This document shows, piece by piece, positions 40,677-48,775 of a DNA stretch of 64,000 bases. A program made the position numbers and the translations under genes. The DNA comes from Ostreiculturibacter nitratireducens (GTDB taxonomy: Bacteria; Pseudomonadota; Alphaproteobacteria; Rhodobacterales; Rhodobacteraceae), in assembly GCF_032670585.1 (NCBI RefSeq), contig NZ_JAVQHL010000003.1, positions 186,001-250,000 on the forward strand, in the 5' to 3' direction. The notes under the pieces are model-generated. The model had not been told where the DNA came from, made no database searches, and saw nothing but the letters and a program-made list of their open reading frames with translations. Numbering within the stretch: the first letter of the stretch is position 1; the number at the start of each line of letters is the position of its first letter.

Positions 40677-41848
40677 CCCTTTCTGTGGAACAAGACCACT
40701 TCACGAGAACCCTCGCGTCGGGTTTGGCGTTCCGCGTGCCATTTTCGATTGGGCACATCGCGCCAAATCCTTTGTTCGTCACCGAAAGTTGGAACGATCT
40801 CTTTAAGGCCAGATTCTTCCATAACTTCAAGGTACTTCGGAAGCTGCCAATCCGGTTCGGAGAAAGCAACCATCTGGACCACAGTGGTGTCGGGACCTAT
40901 TACTTTTGAAATGGATGAAAAGACGCCTTTCAAGTTCTCAAAGTATGTCTTGAGTTCTTTTTCGTGTCGATTGCCGAGCGTGTAGTAGCGCTCGCCATCC
41001 CCATCTAGTTTGTTTGCGATCCAATAAGGCGCTGCGGTCTCACGCCTTCCTCTCACTTGCCAGCGATGGTACAGCACGTGCACACCTGGGTAAGGGGGAG
41101 ATGTCACTACAAGCCTTGGTGTTCCCATTCCTAGAACGTCGGAATTGGTGTGCAAATCGGCTGCATTACACTTCGCCAGGTTTGGGTGCTGAGCCAGAGA
41201 CGAACTAGGAAGCTCCTCGCGAAGCGCCGACATGTCCAAGATCATTTCATGAAAATGAGACGAGATTTTCGAACGGACCTCGTCAATAGTCATTACGTTT
41301 CGGCGACCATCCAGAGAAAGCTGCATGGAACGCAGCACAACACATCTCATGAAGTCCGAAAGGTTTTCAGATTTCAATTGATCAATCTGTTCAAGTGCCA
41401 CTTGGATCAAATTGCGATGGCGCCATGTTTCTTGTGATTCCAGATGACGAAAGTAGCCTTTCTCGCGCCAAGTCTCGTGCGCACCACTCGTCTTGGAAAT
41501 CTTGAGTTGCTGCTCAAAAATCTCGAACCAAGAGCGCAAGAAGTCGAGTTCTTCTTCTGAAAGGATTGTAGTCTTTACTTTGGATACAAACAGAGCCAAT
41601 TCGTTGATGTCTGTGCCGATACAACGACGACCTGCGCGTAGGGCTTCTACTGCTGTCGTTCCTCCACCAACGAACGGATCGAGGACAATATCTCCAGGCT
41701 CTGAAAACGCTTCGATCACCGCCCGAGCAAACTTGGGTGAGAACCTGGCTGGATACCGATAGAACTTGTGTGTAGCGCCGCTTACAGTGGATCTGTCCAA
41801 TGCCGCCGTTACTACTGATGAGACTGCCTCTGCATGGAGATAGGTCAC
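40673..41848 (-). CDS. DNA methyltransferase (N4-cytosine/N6-adenine type)
   Basis: A 391-residue SAM-dependent amino-methyltransferase. Early YPARFSPKFARAVI (from residue 32) is followed by SAM motif I DPFVGGGTT (residues 57-65) and CIGTDIN (acidic residue that binds SAM ribose). The catalytic motif IV is TSPPY (residues 249-253). Motif I preceding motif IV and the SPPY form indicate an exocyclic-amino methyltransferase, most like N4-cytosine or N6-adenine enzymes; the target sequence cannot be read. The start is GTG 41848 with a GGGCAGGA-type ribosome site. It is convergent with and overlaps the GHKL gene by 4 bp, so it is separately transcribed, as expected if methylation must protect DNA before the effector is made. 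Confidence 0.88.
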   Translation of the reverse strand: MTYLHAEAVSSVVTAALDRSTVSGATHKFYRYPARFSPKFARAVIEAFSEPGDIVLDPFVGGGTTAVEALRAGRRCIGTDINELALFVSKVKTTILSEEELDFLRSWFEIFEQQLKISKTSGAHETWREKGYFRHLESQETWRHRNLIQVALEQIDQLKSENLSDFMRCVVLRSMQLSLDGRRNVMTIDEVRSKISSHFHEMILDMSALREELPSSSLAQHPNLAKCNAADLHTNSDVLGMGTPRLVVTSPPYPGVHVLYHRWQVRGRRETAAPYWIANKLDGDGERYYTLGNRHEKELKTYFENLKGVFSSISKVIGPDTTVVQMVAFSEPDWQLPKYLEVMEESGLKEIVPTFGDEQRIWRDVPNRKWHAERQTRREGSREVVLFHRKG

Positions 41849-42137
41849 GTCCTGCCCCGCTATTTTTGCCGCGAGTATGTTTCAGAACGGCGTCAAGGTC
41901 AACGCAGCTACCATATCTTGCGGCGCTTTTTTCCTTCACGCAATATCTGTCCGGCACCAGGCAGACCTAGGGTCAACATCACGCATCTGAAAGCTCAGGT
42001 GATCGCAGCGTCACGAGGACCTGGGGCAAAACATGGTGATTTCGCTCGTTCGCTACCCACATGCTACCCAAAGAACAAAAGGCTTCGGCCGCTCATAGCG
42101 GCAAAGTAAAATTATCTTTTTAAGTCAATATTTTAAG
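41849..42137. other. Right-end intergenic region of the element
   Basis: About 290 bp between the methyltransferase start and the tRNA. It should hold the methyltransferase promoter and integrase arm sites. I see no gene and no clear repeat; a TAAGTCAATATTTTAA stretch next to the tRNA is AT-rich. Confidence 0.4.
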
Positions 42138-42212
42138 TGGTGCCCGGGGGCGGAATCGAACCACCGACACGAGGATTTTCAATCCACTGCTCTACCCCTG
42201 AGCTACCCGGGC
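42138..42212 (-). tRNA. tRNA-Phe (anticodon GAA)
   Basis: 75 nt with encoded CCA. The acceptor arm GCCCGGG pairs with CCCGGGC, the D-arm is GCTCAGGGGTAGAGC, the anticodon loop is TTGAAAA, and the T-arm is GGTGGTTCGATTCCGCC. The anticodon stem has one U-U mismatch. It is the integration target: its 3' 41 bp are duplicated at 30642. The intact copy lies at the yacG side. Confidence 0.95.
42143..42183. repeat. Right attachment repeat within tRNA-Phe
   Basis: 41 bp from the acceptor stem to the anticodon loop of tRNA-Phe, identical to the left copy at 30642-30682 and in the same orientation. It marks the crossover region used by the integrase. Confidence 0.9.
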
Positions 42213-42359
42213 GCACCATGGCGGCGATGGGGTATCAGCGCCGCGCGTTTGGCCCGATCCGGATCGGCTGGGGTGCCGGGTGAATCGAGCCCGCACCGTA
42301 TGAAATAGCCCCGGAGCGAAGTCAATAGCGCCCGAACGAGGTATTTGACAAACCTGTCT

Positions 42360-42536
42360 TCAGTGCGGGAGGGAAGTGTCCGGGCGCGGGCGTTCTTCTT
42401 CCGCGCTCTCGTCCTCGTCGCCCGGAATCACGTAGGCGCCGGTGAGCCAGCGGCCGAGATCGATGTCTGCGCAGCGCTTGGAGCAGAAGGGCCGGTACTT
42501 CGGGTCCGAGGGCTTCTTGCAGATCGGGCAGGTCAC
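42360..42536 (-). CDS. yacG: DNA gyrase inhibitor YacG (zinc-binding)
   Basis: A 58-residue zinc protein with a C-x2-C-x15-C-x3-C arrangement: CPICKKPSD then RPFCSKRCADIDLGRWLTG, the YacG signature, and an acidic tail. YacG binds gyrase and zinc. The GTG start at 42536 overlaps the rng stop by 4 bp (GTGA). It is the last gene of the hisD-to-yacG run. Confidence 0.9.
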   Translation of the reverse strand: MTCPICKKPSDPKYRPFCSKRCADIDLGRWLTGAYVIPGDEDESAEEERPRPDTSLPH

Positions 42537-43591
42537 GGCGTCGTTCCTCTCAGCGCCTCAGCGAGCGGCATCCGGTCGCGTTTGCGCTGAAGTTCGAAGT
42601 TTCCGAGCGGCGTCCATCCGGCGAGGCTCGTCTCGGCTGATTCGCCCTTGAAGGCGGCGCGCAGCTGCTGTTCCAGCGTCGCGCGGTCGCGCTTCGGCAT
42701 CGGCGCGAAATCGACCGTCACCATGCCGCCAAGCCCCCGGAGCCTGAGCTGACGCGGCAGGTCCCGCGCCGCGGCGATGTTCGCCTTGAGGCTCGCGGCG
42801 GGCGAGGTGTCCGCGCCCGTGTTCACATCGACGGCGACAAGCGCGCGCGTCGGCTCGATCGTCATGCGCCCACCGCCGGGCAGCTCCACTTCCGGCCGCA
42901 AGATCATCTCGACCATCTCGTCGAGCCCTGCGGCCTCGGCAACCCGCGGACCCTCTTCGACAGCGTCGGGCGCAGGGTCGGACCAGTCGCGCCAGGCGGT
43001 CTCGTGCGGGCCGGCCCCGTCGACCAGAAGCTCTGGCGCGCCCTTCACATCCTCGAGCACCTGTTCCGCGAGGTCGCGCATCGTGGCGATATCCTCGACG
43101 AGGTCGGCCTCGTCCACACCCTCCGCGGCCGAACGCAGGATCAGCCCGAGGTCCTCCGCCGCGCCATCCATCGCCCCCGCCGCAACGGCCTCGAGCCGCG
43201 CGCGTTCGTCGGCGTCCTTGATCCGGCGCGAGACGTTCGTTCCCGGCGCGCCCGGCGTGACAATCGCGAGGCGCGACTTGAAGAGAAGGCGTGTCGTAAC
43301 CGGCGTCGCCTTGCCCGGTTCGGCGGCGCCAGAGACCTGCACCAGCACCGGCTGGCCCGGCGCAAGGCCCGAAGTTTCGCGCAGGAAGGCCTTGCCGCCC
43401 TCGGGAAGTTTCAGGAAGACCCCGCCCTGCCCCTTGACCTGGCGATCGACGACCGCGCGGTAGATGGCCCCCGGCGCTGGCGCGAAGTCTTCGGGGCCCG
43501 CGACCAGAAGATCCTCCAGCCGCCCGTCCACGATGAGCCCCGCCGCCTCGCGGCCCCGCACTTCGCCCAGAACGATCAACCGGCCCTTCAT
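42533..43591 (-). CDS. rng: Short ribonuclease E/G family protein
   Basis: RNase E/G-type endoribonuclease or RNA-binding protein of 352 residues. A short N-terminal region (MKGRLIVLGEVRGREAAGL) precedes an S1-like stretch (GAIYRAVVDRQVKGQGGVFLKL). The catalytic half has RRIKDADERARLEAV, ALVAVDVNTGAD with the Mg-ligand Asp, and GMVTVDFAPMPKRDR with the second Asp. The zinc-link CPxC motif and the small domain of classical RNase G are missing, so the protein is about 130 residues shorter than E. coli RNase G. It overlaps maf and yacG by 4 bp on each side. Confidence 0.88.
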   Translation of the reverse strand: MKGRLIVLGEVRGREAAGLIVDGRLEDLLVAGPEDFAPAPGAIYRAVVDRQVKGQGGVFLKLPEGGKAFLRETSGLAPGQPVLVQVSGAAEPGKATPVTTRLLFKSRLAIVTPGAPGTNVSRRIKDADERARLEAVAAGAMDGAAEDLGLILRSAAEGVDEADLVEDIATMRDLAEQVLEDVKGAPELLVDGAGPHETAWRDWSDPAPDAVEEGPRVAEAAGLDEMVEMILRPEVELPGGGRMTIEPTRALVAVDVNTGADTSPAASLKANIAAARDLPRQLRLRGLGGMVTVDFAPMPKRDRATLEQQLRAAFKGESAETSLAGWTPLGNFELQRKRDRMPLAEALRGTTP

Positions 43592-44214
43592 TGGTCATGC
43601 CCTCCGAAGACAGGATAGCCCGCAGCCTGCAACAAATTTGCCGCCTCGGCCACAGGCAGGCCCATGACGGCAGTGTAGGAACCCTGGATCCAAGGAATGA
43701 AGGCCCCGAAGACCCCCTGGATCCCGTAGCCCCCGGCCTTCCCCTCCCACTCGCCCGAGGCGAGATACGCGTTGATCTCCTCGTCCGAGAGGGGCTTCAC
43801 CTTCACAACCGTCTCGACGACGCGTTCCCAAAGCCGTTCGCCGCGCCGCACGGCCACGGCCGTGATGACGCGGTGGCGACGGCCCGAGAGGCCGACAAGA
43901 AACTCCGCCGCTTCGCCTGAATTGGCGGGCTTCCCGAGGATCCGGCGGCCAAGCGCCACCGTGGTGTCGGCGCAAAGCACGATCTCCTCGGGCCCGGCGG
44001 GCACGGCGCGGGCCTTTTCGGCCGCCATCCGCGCGCAATAGGGCCGGGGAAGTTCGCCCTTCCTCGGGTCCTCGTCGATGTCGGGGGCGCGCACGTCGTC
44101 CGCGACGATCCCCAGCTGCGCCAGAAGCTCTCTCCTGCGCGGGCTGGCCGATCCGAGAACGAGGCGCGGTCGGTTACTTGAAACGGTAATTGATACGCCC
44201 CTTGGAGAGGTCAT
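43588..44214 (-). CDS. maf: Maf-like nucleotide pyrophosphatase
   Basis: Nucleoside triphosphate pyrophosphatase that hydrolyses non-canonical or dTTP/UTP-type nucleotides. The 208-residue protein has LVLGSASPRRRELLAQLG (the Maf Ser-Arg-Arg signature), LCADTTVALGRRILGKP (catalytic Asp) and GGYGIQGVFGAFI. The annotated ATG at 44214 lies inside infA (41-bp overlap); no better start exists between it and SNRPRLVLG. It overlaps rng by 4 bp. Confidence 0.9.
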   Translation of the reverse strand: MTSPRGVSITVSSNRPRLVLGSASPRRRELLAQLGIVADDVRAPDIDEDPRKGELPRPYCARMAAEKARAVPAGPEEIVLCADTTVALGRRILGKPANSGEAAEFLVGLSGRRHRVITAVAVRRGERLWERVVETVVKVKPLSDEEINAYLASGEWEGKAGGYGIQGVFGAFIPWIQGSYTAVMGLPVAEAANLLQAAGYPVFGGHDQ

Positions 44215-44392
44215 AGGGCGTCATCTCCACCTGCACCTTGTCGCCGGCAAGAACGCGGATGCGGTTCTTCCGCATCTTCCCTGCCATCGTTGCGATGATC
44301 TCATGGCCGTTTTCCAGCTCGACCCTGAACGTCGCATTCGGCAGGAGTTCCTTCACGACGCCCGGAAATTCGAGTCCTTCTTCCTTGGCCAT
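44174..44392 (-). CDS. infA: Translation initiation factor IF-1
   Basis: A 72-residue OB-fold factor of the 30S subunit: EEGLEFPGVVKELLPNATFRV at the N-terminus, MAGKMRKNRIRVLAGDKVQV in the middle and TPYDLSKGRINYRFK at the end, with full IF-1 length. It lies between the nitrilase-family gene and maf, a frequent alphaproteobacterial arrangement. Confidence 0.98.
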   Translation of the reverse strand: MAKEEGLEFPGVVKELLPNATFRVELENGHEIIATMAGKMRKNRIRVLAGDKVQVEMTPYDLSKGRINYRFK

Positions 44393-44463
44393 GGTCGCTC
44401 CATTAGAGGTTACCCGCCAAAAGCGCGCGGGCGTGCCTTAAATGCGCCCGACGCGGTGCATTT

Positions 44464-45366
44464 TCAAGCGGTTTGTGGGGCTTCCGCCCTGCAAATGCTG
44501 ACCGAAAGCCGGTCTTCCTGCTCCGCCCAGTGCCGGAAGTTGAGAACGCCGCCGTCGTCGCGCACTTCGCGCACCGCGTCGAGCGTCACCTCGGCATAGG
44601 TCCAGCCCGGAACGGCCATATCGCCCTCGGCGAGGATTCCCGTCGGCGGCCAGCCCCTGTCGGGCGGACCGTAGATCGCGGCGCGGCCGGTGTTCTCTTC
44701 CATCCCGGCGCACCAGTCGGCGACGCCGATCACCGGCGATTGCACGGCGGGGCACTGGTTCTCCAGCGCGCGCGCCATCGCCCCGACGCGGACTCGGGTG
44801 AAGCCAGCGAGGGTTTCGGTCGCCGAAGGAACCAGCAGGATCTCGCATCCCGCCTCGGCCAGCGCGCGGCCGAGAAGCGGGAACTCGCTGTCGTAGCAGA
44901 TGAGAACGCCGACGCGGCCAAGCTCGGTTTCGAAGACCGTCAAGCCATTGCCCGGCACGACGTCCCAGTCCTCCCGCTCGAAGCGGGTCATGATCGCCTT
45001 GTCCTGATGCCCGATCAGGCCCGAGGGGCCGAAAAGACTCGCGCGGTTCACCGGCCGCTCGCCTGAGAAGACGGGTCCCGAGGCCGCCAGGATGTGCACC
45101 CCGTGCCGGGCGGCGAGCCTCGCGTGCAGGGCCTCCATCGCCGGGCGGTGCCGCGACACCTCGCGCAGCGCACCTTCCAGGTCGGCCGCGACGTTCGGTC
45201 CGCCGAGCGAGGAAAGCTCCATCGCCCCGTATTCGGGGAAGACGAGGATATCGGCCCCCGCCGCCGCGGCCTCGGCAACCCAGGCGGAGATCTTGGCCTC
45301 GTAGGCGGCCCAATCCTCGAACCAGTCGAGCGGATAGGCAGCGGCTGCAAGTTTGATCGGCATCAT
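44464..45366 (-). CDS. Carbon-nitrogen hydrolase (nitrilase superfamily)
   Basis: A 300-residue amidase-like enzyme of unknown substrate. The triad is visible: Glu in LVFPEYGAMEL (about residue 45), Lys in IGHQDKAIMTRFE, and Cys in VGVLICYDSEFPLLGRAL. The two adjacent ATGs at 45366 and 45363 follow GGAGGGG, and the second has the better spacing; the longer open frame upstream is not homologous. It is 23 bp after the acetyltransferase gene. A clean-up or metabolite-repair role is possible. Confidence 0.88.
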   Translation of the reverse strand: MMPIKLAAAAYPLDWFEDWAAYEAKISAWVAEAAAAGADILVFPEYGAMELSSLGGPNVAADLEGALREVSRHRPAMEALHARLAARHGVHILAASGPVFSGERPVNRASLFGPSGLIGHQDKAIMTRFEREDWDVVPGNGLTVFETELGRVGVLICYDSEFPLLGRALAEAGCEILLVPSATETLAGFTRVRVGAMARALENQCPAVQSPVIGVADWCAGMEENTGRAAIYGPPDRGWPPTGILAEGDMAVPGWTYAEVTLDAVREVRDDGGVLNFRHWAEQEDRLSVSICRAEAPQTA

Positions 45367-45389
45367 TCCCCTCCGGACCTGGCCGGCCT

Positions 45390-45977
45390 TCAAAGCTCTC
45401 GGATCCAGAACTGCAGAGGCTTCTTCGTTTCCGCGTCTTCGCCGACGTCCCGCCACGAATACTCCGCCACCACGCCGGTCAGCTTGCGGTATCCGCGCTT
45501 TTCCCAGAAGGCGTCGAGCGGACGGTATTCCTTCGGCCGCGCCGGGTGATCCGCAGGCCGGATCACCGAGCAGAAGGCCGAATGGCGGCGCCCGAGCGAC
45601 CGCGCATGAGCCTCGCGCGCATCGAAGAAGGCATGGCCGAGGCCGCGCCCCCGATACTCCGGCAGGAGAACGGACTCCGCACAATAGAAGATCCCGTTGA
45701 GGTCGAGCCCCGTCGCCTCGAACGGGGCCGCGAATTCCTCGGCGTGTTCTTCCATTGGCGTGCCCGTCGCCGCGCCGACCAGCCGCGCGCCGTCGAAGGC
45801 GCCCACGACGATCGCCTGGGGCGAGTTGCGGTAGGTCTTCAGATAGCGCCGCTCGTAGTTCAGGTCGCCGTCATAAAGATAGGGCCAGTCCCGGAACACG
45901 GCGATCCGCAGGCGCGCGACGTCGTCGAGCGCCGCCTCCAGCGCTTCGCCGGTCAGAGGAAGGACCTCAAGGCTCAT
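45390..45977 (-). CDS. GNAT-family N-acetyltransferase
   Basis: A 195-residue acetyltransferase with the acetyl-CoA loop in SVLLPEYRGRGLGHAFFDARE (R-G-x-G-L-G, about residue 108) and a following helix. ALDDVARLRIAVFRDWPY is the N-terminal acceptor region. The substrate is unknown. Its start overlaps the NTF2-like gene stop by 4 bp, so it is part of the tight hisD-to-yacG run. Confidence 0.87.
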   Translation of the reverse strand: MSLEVLPLTGEALEAALDDVARLRIAVFRDWPYLYDGDLNYERRYLKTYRNSPQAIVVGAFDGARLVGAATGTPMEEHAEEFAAPFEATGLDLNGIFYCAESVLLPEYRGRGLGHAFFDAREAHARSLGRRHSAFCSVIRPADHPARPKEYRPLDAFWEKRGYRKLTGVVAEYSWRDVGEDAETKKPLQFWIREL

Positions 45978-46375
45978 GCAGAGACCTGCCGGACCCAGTC
46001 CTTGAGGTTGTAGTAGGTCGTGACGCGCGAGATCTTCCCGTCCTTCAGGGTGAAGAACGATCCGGCCGGCAGGACGTATTTCTGGCCATTGGCCTCCGGC
46101 AGGCCGGAGTCCGTCTTGAGGTAGGTTCCGTTCACCACGAACTCCGCCGCACCGCGCGTGTTGTCCTCGCTGCCGAAGACCACGATGTCGGTCAGGAATT
46201 CCTTGTAGCAGTGGTTCATGTGGGCGCAGAACTCGGCGAAGGCGATCTTGCCGCGCCTGATGCCGCCCTCGTTCACGTGATGCTCCACATCCGTATCCAG
46301 AAGCGCCAGCATGCCGTCCACGTCGCCCGCGTTGAACGCCGTGAAATAGGCCGCGATCACATCCTTTGCCGTCAT
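45974..46375 (-). CDS. NTF2-like (SnoaL/ketosteroid isomerase-like) protein
   Basis: A 133-residue cone-fold protein: VIAAYFTAFNAGDVDGMLALL at the N-terminus, DVEHHVNEGGIRRGK, and a final beta-strand region KISRVTTYYNLKDWV. Such proteins bind or isomerise small hydrophobic or sugar ligands. No specific catalytic pair is evident. It overlaps both neighbouring genes by 4 bp, so it belongs to the operon. Confidence 0.82.
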   Translation of the reverse strand: MTAKDVIAAYFTAFNAGDVDGMLALLDTDVEHHVNEGGIRRGKIAFAEFCAHMNHCYKEFLTDIVVFGSEDNTRGAAEFVVNGTYLKTDSGLPEANGQKYVLPAGSFFTLKDGKISRVTTYYNLKDWVRQVSA

Positions 46376-46839
46376 TCTTGTTCCTCTTCCTCTAATGGCG
46401 GACCGAACCGCTCGAACATCTTGTCGCGGATCTGGTCGCGCGTTTTCCTGTAAGCGGCCAATTTCGTATCGCGCCCGTCACCGATGCCTGTCGGATCGAG
46501 GATCGGCCAGTATTCCACTTCGAGGTGGAAGAACCGCGTGAGTTCCAGGGCGCGCCGCTGGCTTGCGGGCGAAAGCGCGATCACAAGATCGAAGGCCGAC
46601 AGGTCGTCCCCCCATTCCTCCATCTCGTCGAAGCTGCGCGCCCGGTGGCGCGAAAGCTCCACGCCGATCTCCTGGCAGACGGCGACGGCGAATCCGTCGA
46701 TCTCCAGATCGCTTTTCACCCCCACGGACTGGACGTAGCAATCCCGCCCGTACAACTTCTTCATTATCCCCTCGGCCATGGGCGAGCGGATCGCATTGTG
46801 GTCGCAGCAGAAGAGCACCGAGTGGGGGAGTTTGCCCAA
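46372..46839 (-). CDS. Low-molecular-weight protein tyrosine phosphatase family
   Basis: A 155-residue phosphatase or arsenate-reductase-fold protein. The P-loop is CDHNAIR (Cys-x5-Arg) in VLFCCDHNAIRSPMAEGI at residues 9-26, and the acid loop Asp lies in WPILDPTGIGDG. The loop composition (DHNAI rather than TGNIC) is a divergent form seen in this genomic context in alphaproteobacteria. It lies 3 bp after UPF0262 and overlaps the NTF2-like gene. The target is unknown. Confidence 0.87.
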   Translation of the reverse strand: MGKLPHSVLFCCDHNAIRSPMAEGIMKKLYGRDCYVQSVGVKSDLEIDGFAVAVCQEIGVELSRHRARSFDEMEEWGDDLSAFDLVIALSPASQRRALELTRFFHLEVEYWPILDPTGIGDGRDTKLAAYRKTRDQIRDKMFERFGPPLEEEEQE

Positions 46840-46842
46840 TCC

Positions 46843-47322
46843 TCAGCCCCCGAAATGCAGAACGCAGATGAGCGTGAAGAGGCGACGGGCCGTATCGATG
46901 TCGAGGTCCGCCTTGCCCTCCAGCCGTTCCTGAAGGACGCGGGCGCCCTCGTTGTGGATGCCCCGCCGCGCCATGTCGATCGCCTCGATCTGGCTCGGCG
47001 GCAGCCGCTTCACCGCGTCGAAGTAGCTTTCGCAGATCTGGAAATAATCTTTCACGACCTGCCGGAACGGCCCGAGCGACAGGTGGAACTCCGCCACCTT
47101 GTCGCCCGCCTCGGTCGTTGTGTCGAAGACGAGCCGCCCGTCGCGGATCGACAGCGCCAGGTTGAAGGGCCCGTCAGGCGCGGGACCCTCGCCGCGCGGA
47201 GGGATGGAGAAGGTGTTGTCCTCCAGAAGGTCGAAGATCGCGACCTTCCGTTCCTGCTCGATCTCGGGCGTCGGCGGCGGCAGGCCGCTGTCGTCGATCT
47301 CGATCTTCGATATCCGCGACAT
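46843..47322 (-). CDS. UPF0262 family protein
   Basis: A 159-residue protein of unknown function: ISKIEIDDSGLPPPTPEIEQE at the start, then RKVAIFDLLEDNTF, LSIRDGRLVFDTT, FHLSLGPFRQVVKDYF and a helical C-terminus ending LICVLHFGG. The family is restricted to alphaproteobacteria and often follows hisD. ATG 47322 shares one base with the hisD stop (TGATG) and has GGAGG 6 bp upstream; a GTG at 47325 is the alternative. Confidence 0.9.
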   Translation of the reverse strand: MSRISKIEIDDSGLPPPTPEIEQERKVAIFDLLEDNTFSIPPRGEGPAPDGPFNLALSIRDGRLVFDTTTEAGDKVAEFHLSLGPFRQVVKDYFQICESYFDAVKRLPPSQIEAIDMARRGIHNEGARVLQERLEGKADLDIDTARRLFTLICVLHFGG

Positions 47323-48632
47323 CACGCGCCTCCTTCGTTCAGCCGGTCGAGCCTCGCGCGGACCGACAGGCCATGCGCCTCGAGGCTCTCCGACTTCGCC
47401 AGCCGTTCCGCGGCCGGGCCAATCGCCCTGAGCGCCCCGGGCGTCATCTTCGCGATCGTCGTGCGCTTCACGAAATCGAGGACCGACAAACCCGAGGAAA
47501 ACCGCGCCGACCGCGCCGTGGGCAGGACGTGGTTCGGCCCGCCGACGTAATCACCGATCGCCTCCGGCGTGAAGGCTCCAAGGAACATCGCGCCCGCGTG
47601 GCTGATCCTGGCGGCCAGCGCCTCGGGGTCGGCCACGCAGAGCTCCAGGTGCTCGGGTGCGATGCGGTCGGCCAGCTCCACCGCCTCGGCGAGGTCCCGC
47701 ACGACGATCACCGCGCCATGCGCGCGCCAGCTTTCTCCGGCGATCTTGCGCCGTTCCAGCGTCTCGAGCCGCTTCTCGACCGCCGCCGCTACCGCCTGCC
47801 CGAAGGCCGCGTCGTCGGTGATCAGGATCGACTGCGCGCTCTCGTCATGTTCGGCCTGCGAAAGCAGGTCGAGCGCGATCCAGTCCGGATCGTTGTCCTT
47901 GTCCGCGATGACGAGGATCTCGGACGGCCCCGCGATCATGTCGATGCCGACCTTGCCGAAGACCCGCCGCTTCGCCGCAGCCACGTAGGCGTTCCCGGGG
48001 CCAGTGATCTTGTCCACCGCCGCTATCGTCTCGGTCCCGTAGGCCATCGCAGCGACCGCCTGCGCGCCGCCGATCCGGTAGACCGTCTCGACCCCCGCGA
48101 TCCGCGCCGCCATAAGCACCAGCGGATTGGCCACGCCGCCCGGCGTCGGTGCGCAGATCACCAGCCGCCCGACGCCCGCGGCCTTTGCCGGGATCGCGTT
48201 CATCAGCACCGACGAGGGATAGGAGGCGAGCCCGCCGGGCACGTAGAGCCCCGCCGAGGCGACCGGCGTCCAGCGCCACCCGAGCGTCGCACCATCGGGA
48301 TCGGTCCAGCGCGCGTCCTCCGGCATCTGGCGGATGTGATAGGCCCGGATCCGCTCCGCCGCGAGTTCGAGCGCGTCGCGTTCCTCTTCCGACACCTCGG
48401 CGCAGGCCGCGTCGATCTCCGCCTCGGTGAAGGCGAGCCGGTCGGGCGTCAGCTCCAGCCGGTCGAATTTCCGGGTCAGTTCGATCACCGCCGCATCGCC
48501 CCGTTCCCGCACGTCGGCAATGATCGCGGCGACGGCGGCATCCACGTCCGGCGCGTCCTCGCGTTTCTGCGCGAGAAGCGTGCGGAAGCCGGCCTCGAAG
48601 CCGGGCTCGGTGGTGGAAAGCGTGACGGGCAT
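47322..48632 (-). CDS. hisD: Histidinol dehydrogenase
   Basis: NAD-dependent four-electron oxidation of L-histidinol to L-histidine, a zinc enzyme of 436 residues. Seen are GGLASYPSSVLMNAIPAK, IFGKVGIDMIAGPSEILV in its form VFGKVGIDMIAGPSE, DLLSQAEHDESAQSILIT with zinc-binding Gln/His, and APEHLELCV plus GPNHVLPTARSARFSSGLSV near the end with the catalytic Glu/His. The ATG at 48632 gives MPVTLSTTEPGF and normal length; the frame upstream is not conserved. First gene of the run down to yacG. Confidence 0.96.
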   Translation of the reverse strand: MPVTLSTTEPGFEAGFRTLLAQKREDAPDVDAAVAAIIADVRERGDAAVIELTRKFDRLELTPDRLAFTEAEIDAACAEVSEEERDALELAAERIRAYHIRQMPEDARWTDPDGATLGWRWTPVASAGLYVPGGLASYPSSVLMNAIPAKAAGVGRLVICAPTPGGVANPLVLMAARIAGVETVYRIGGAQAVAAMAYGTETIAAVDKITGPGNAYVAAAKRRVFGKVGIDMIAGPSEILVIADKDNDPDWIALDLLSQAEHDESAQSILITDDAAFGQAVAAAVEKRLETLERRKIAGESWRAHGAVIVVRDLAEAVELADRIAPEHLELCVADPEALAARISHAGAMFLGAFTPEAIGDYVGGPNHVLPTARSARFSSGLSVLDFVKRTTIAKMTPGALRAIGPAAERLAKSESLEAHGLSVRARLDRLNEGGA

Positions 48633-48775
48633 CGGCGGACTCCAGATTTCAGACCCCACTTAACCTCCCCGCAGCCACTCCTCAAGCGGCGCTGCGCTCA
48701 GGGCGGCCGCCTTTGCCTTGCCTTCGCCCCACCCCCGCGCCTATCTGTGACCGGAAGATAGAAAAGAGGTTCCCG

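Larger units (their letters stand above)
30642..42183. mobile_element. Integrated element in tRNA-Phe (about 11.5 kb)
   Basis: Bounded by 41-bp direct repeats of the tRNA-Phe 3' half, with a tyrosine integrase near the left end. It carries AlpA-like regulators, a primase and a RepA-like ATPase, small unknown genes, a GIY-YIG protein, an RNA candidate, and a GHKL ATPase/DNA methyltransferase module at the right end. Base composition is visibly lower in GC than the flanks, most clearly from 37.7 to 42.1 kb. The insertion keeps an intact tRNA at the right end. No capsid, terminase, relaxase or conjugation genes are present, so it is either a phage satellite-like island or a mobilisable element relying on a helper. 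Confidence 0.88.

Noticed and set aside
41150..41957. Short ORFs opposite and upstream of the methyltransferase
   Set aside because: They do not resemble proteins, and the methyltransferase motifs are clear on the minus strand.
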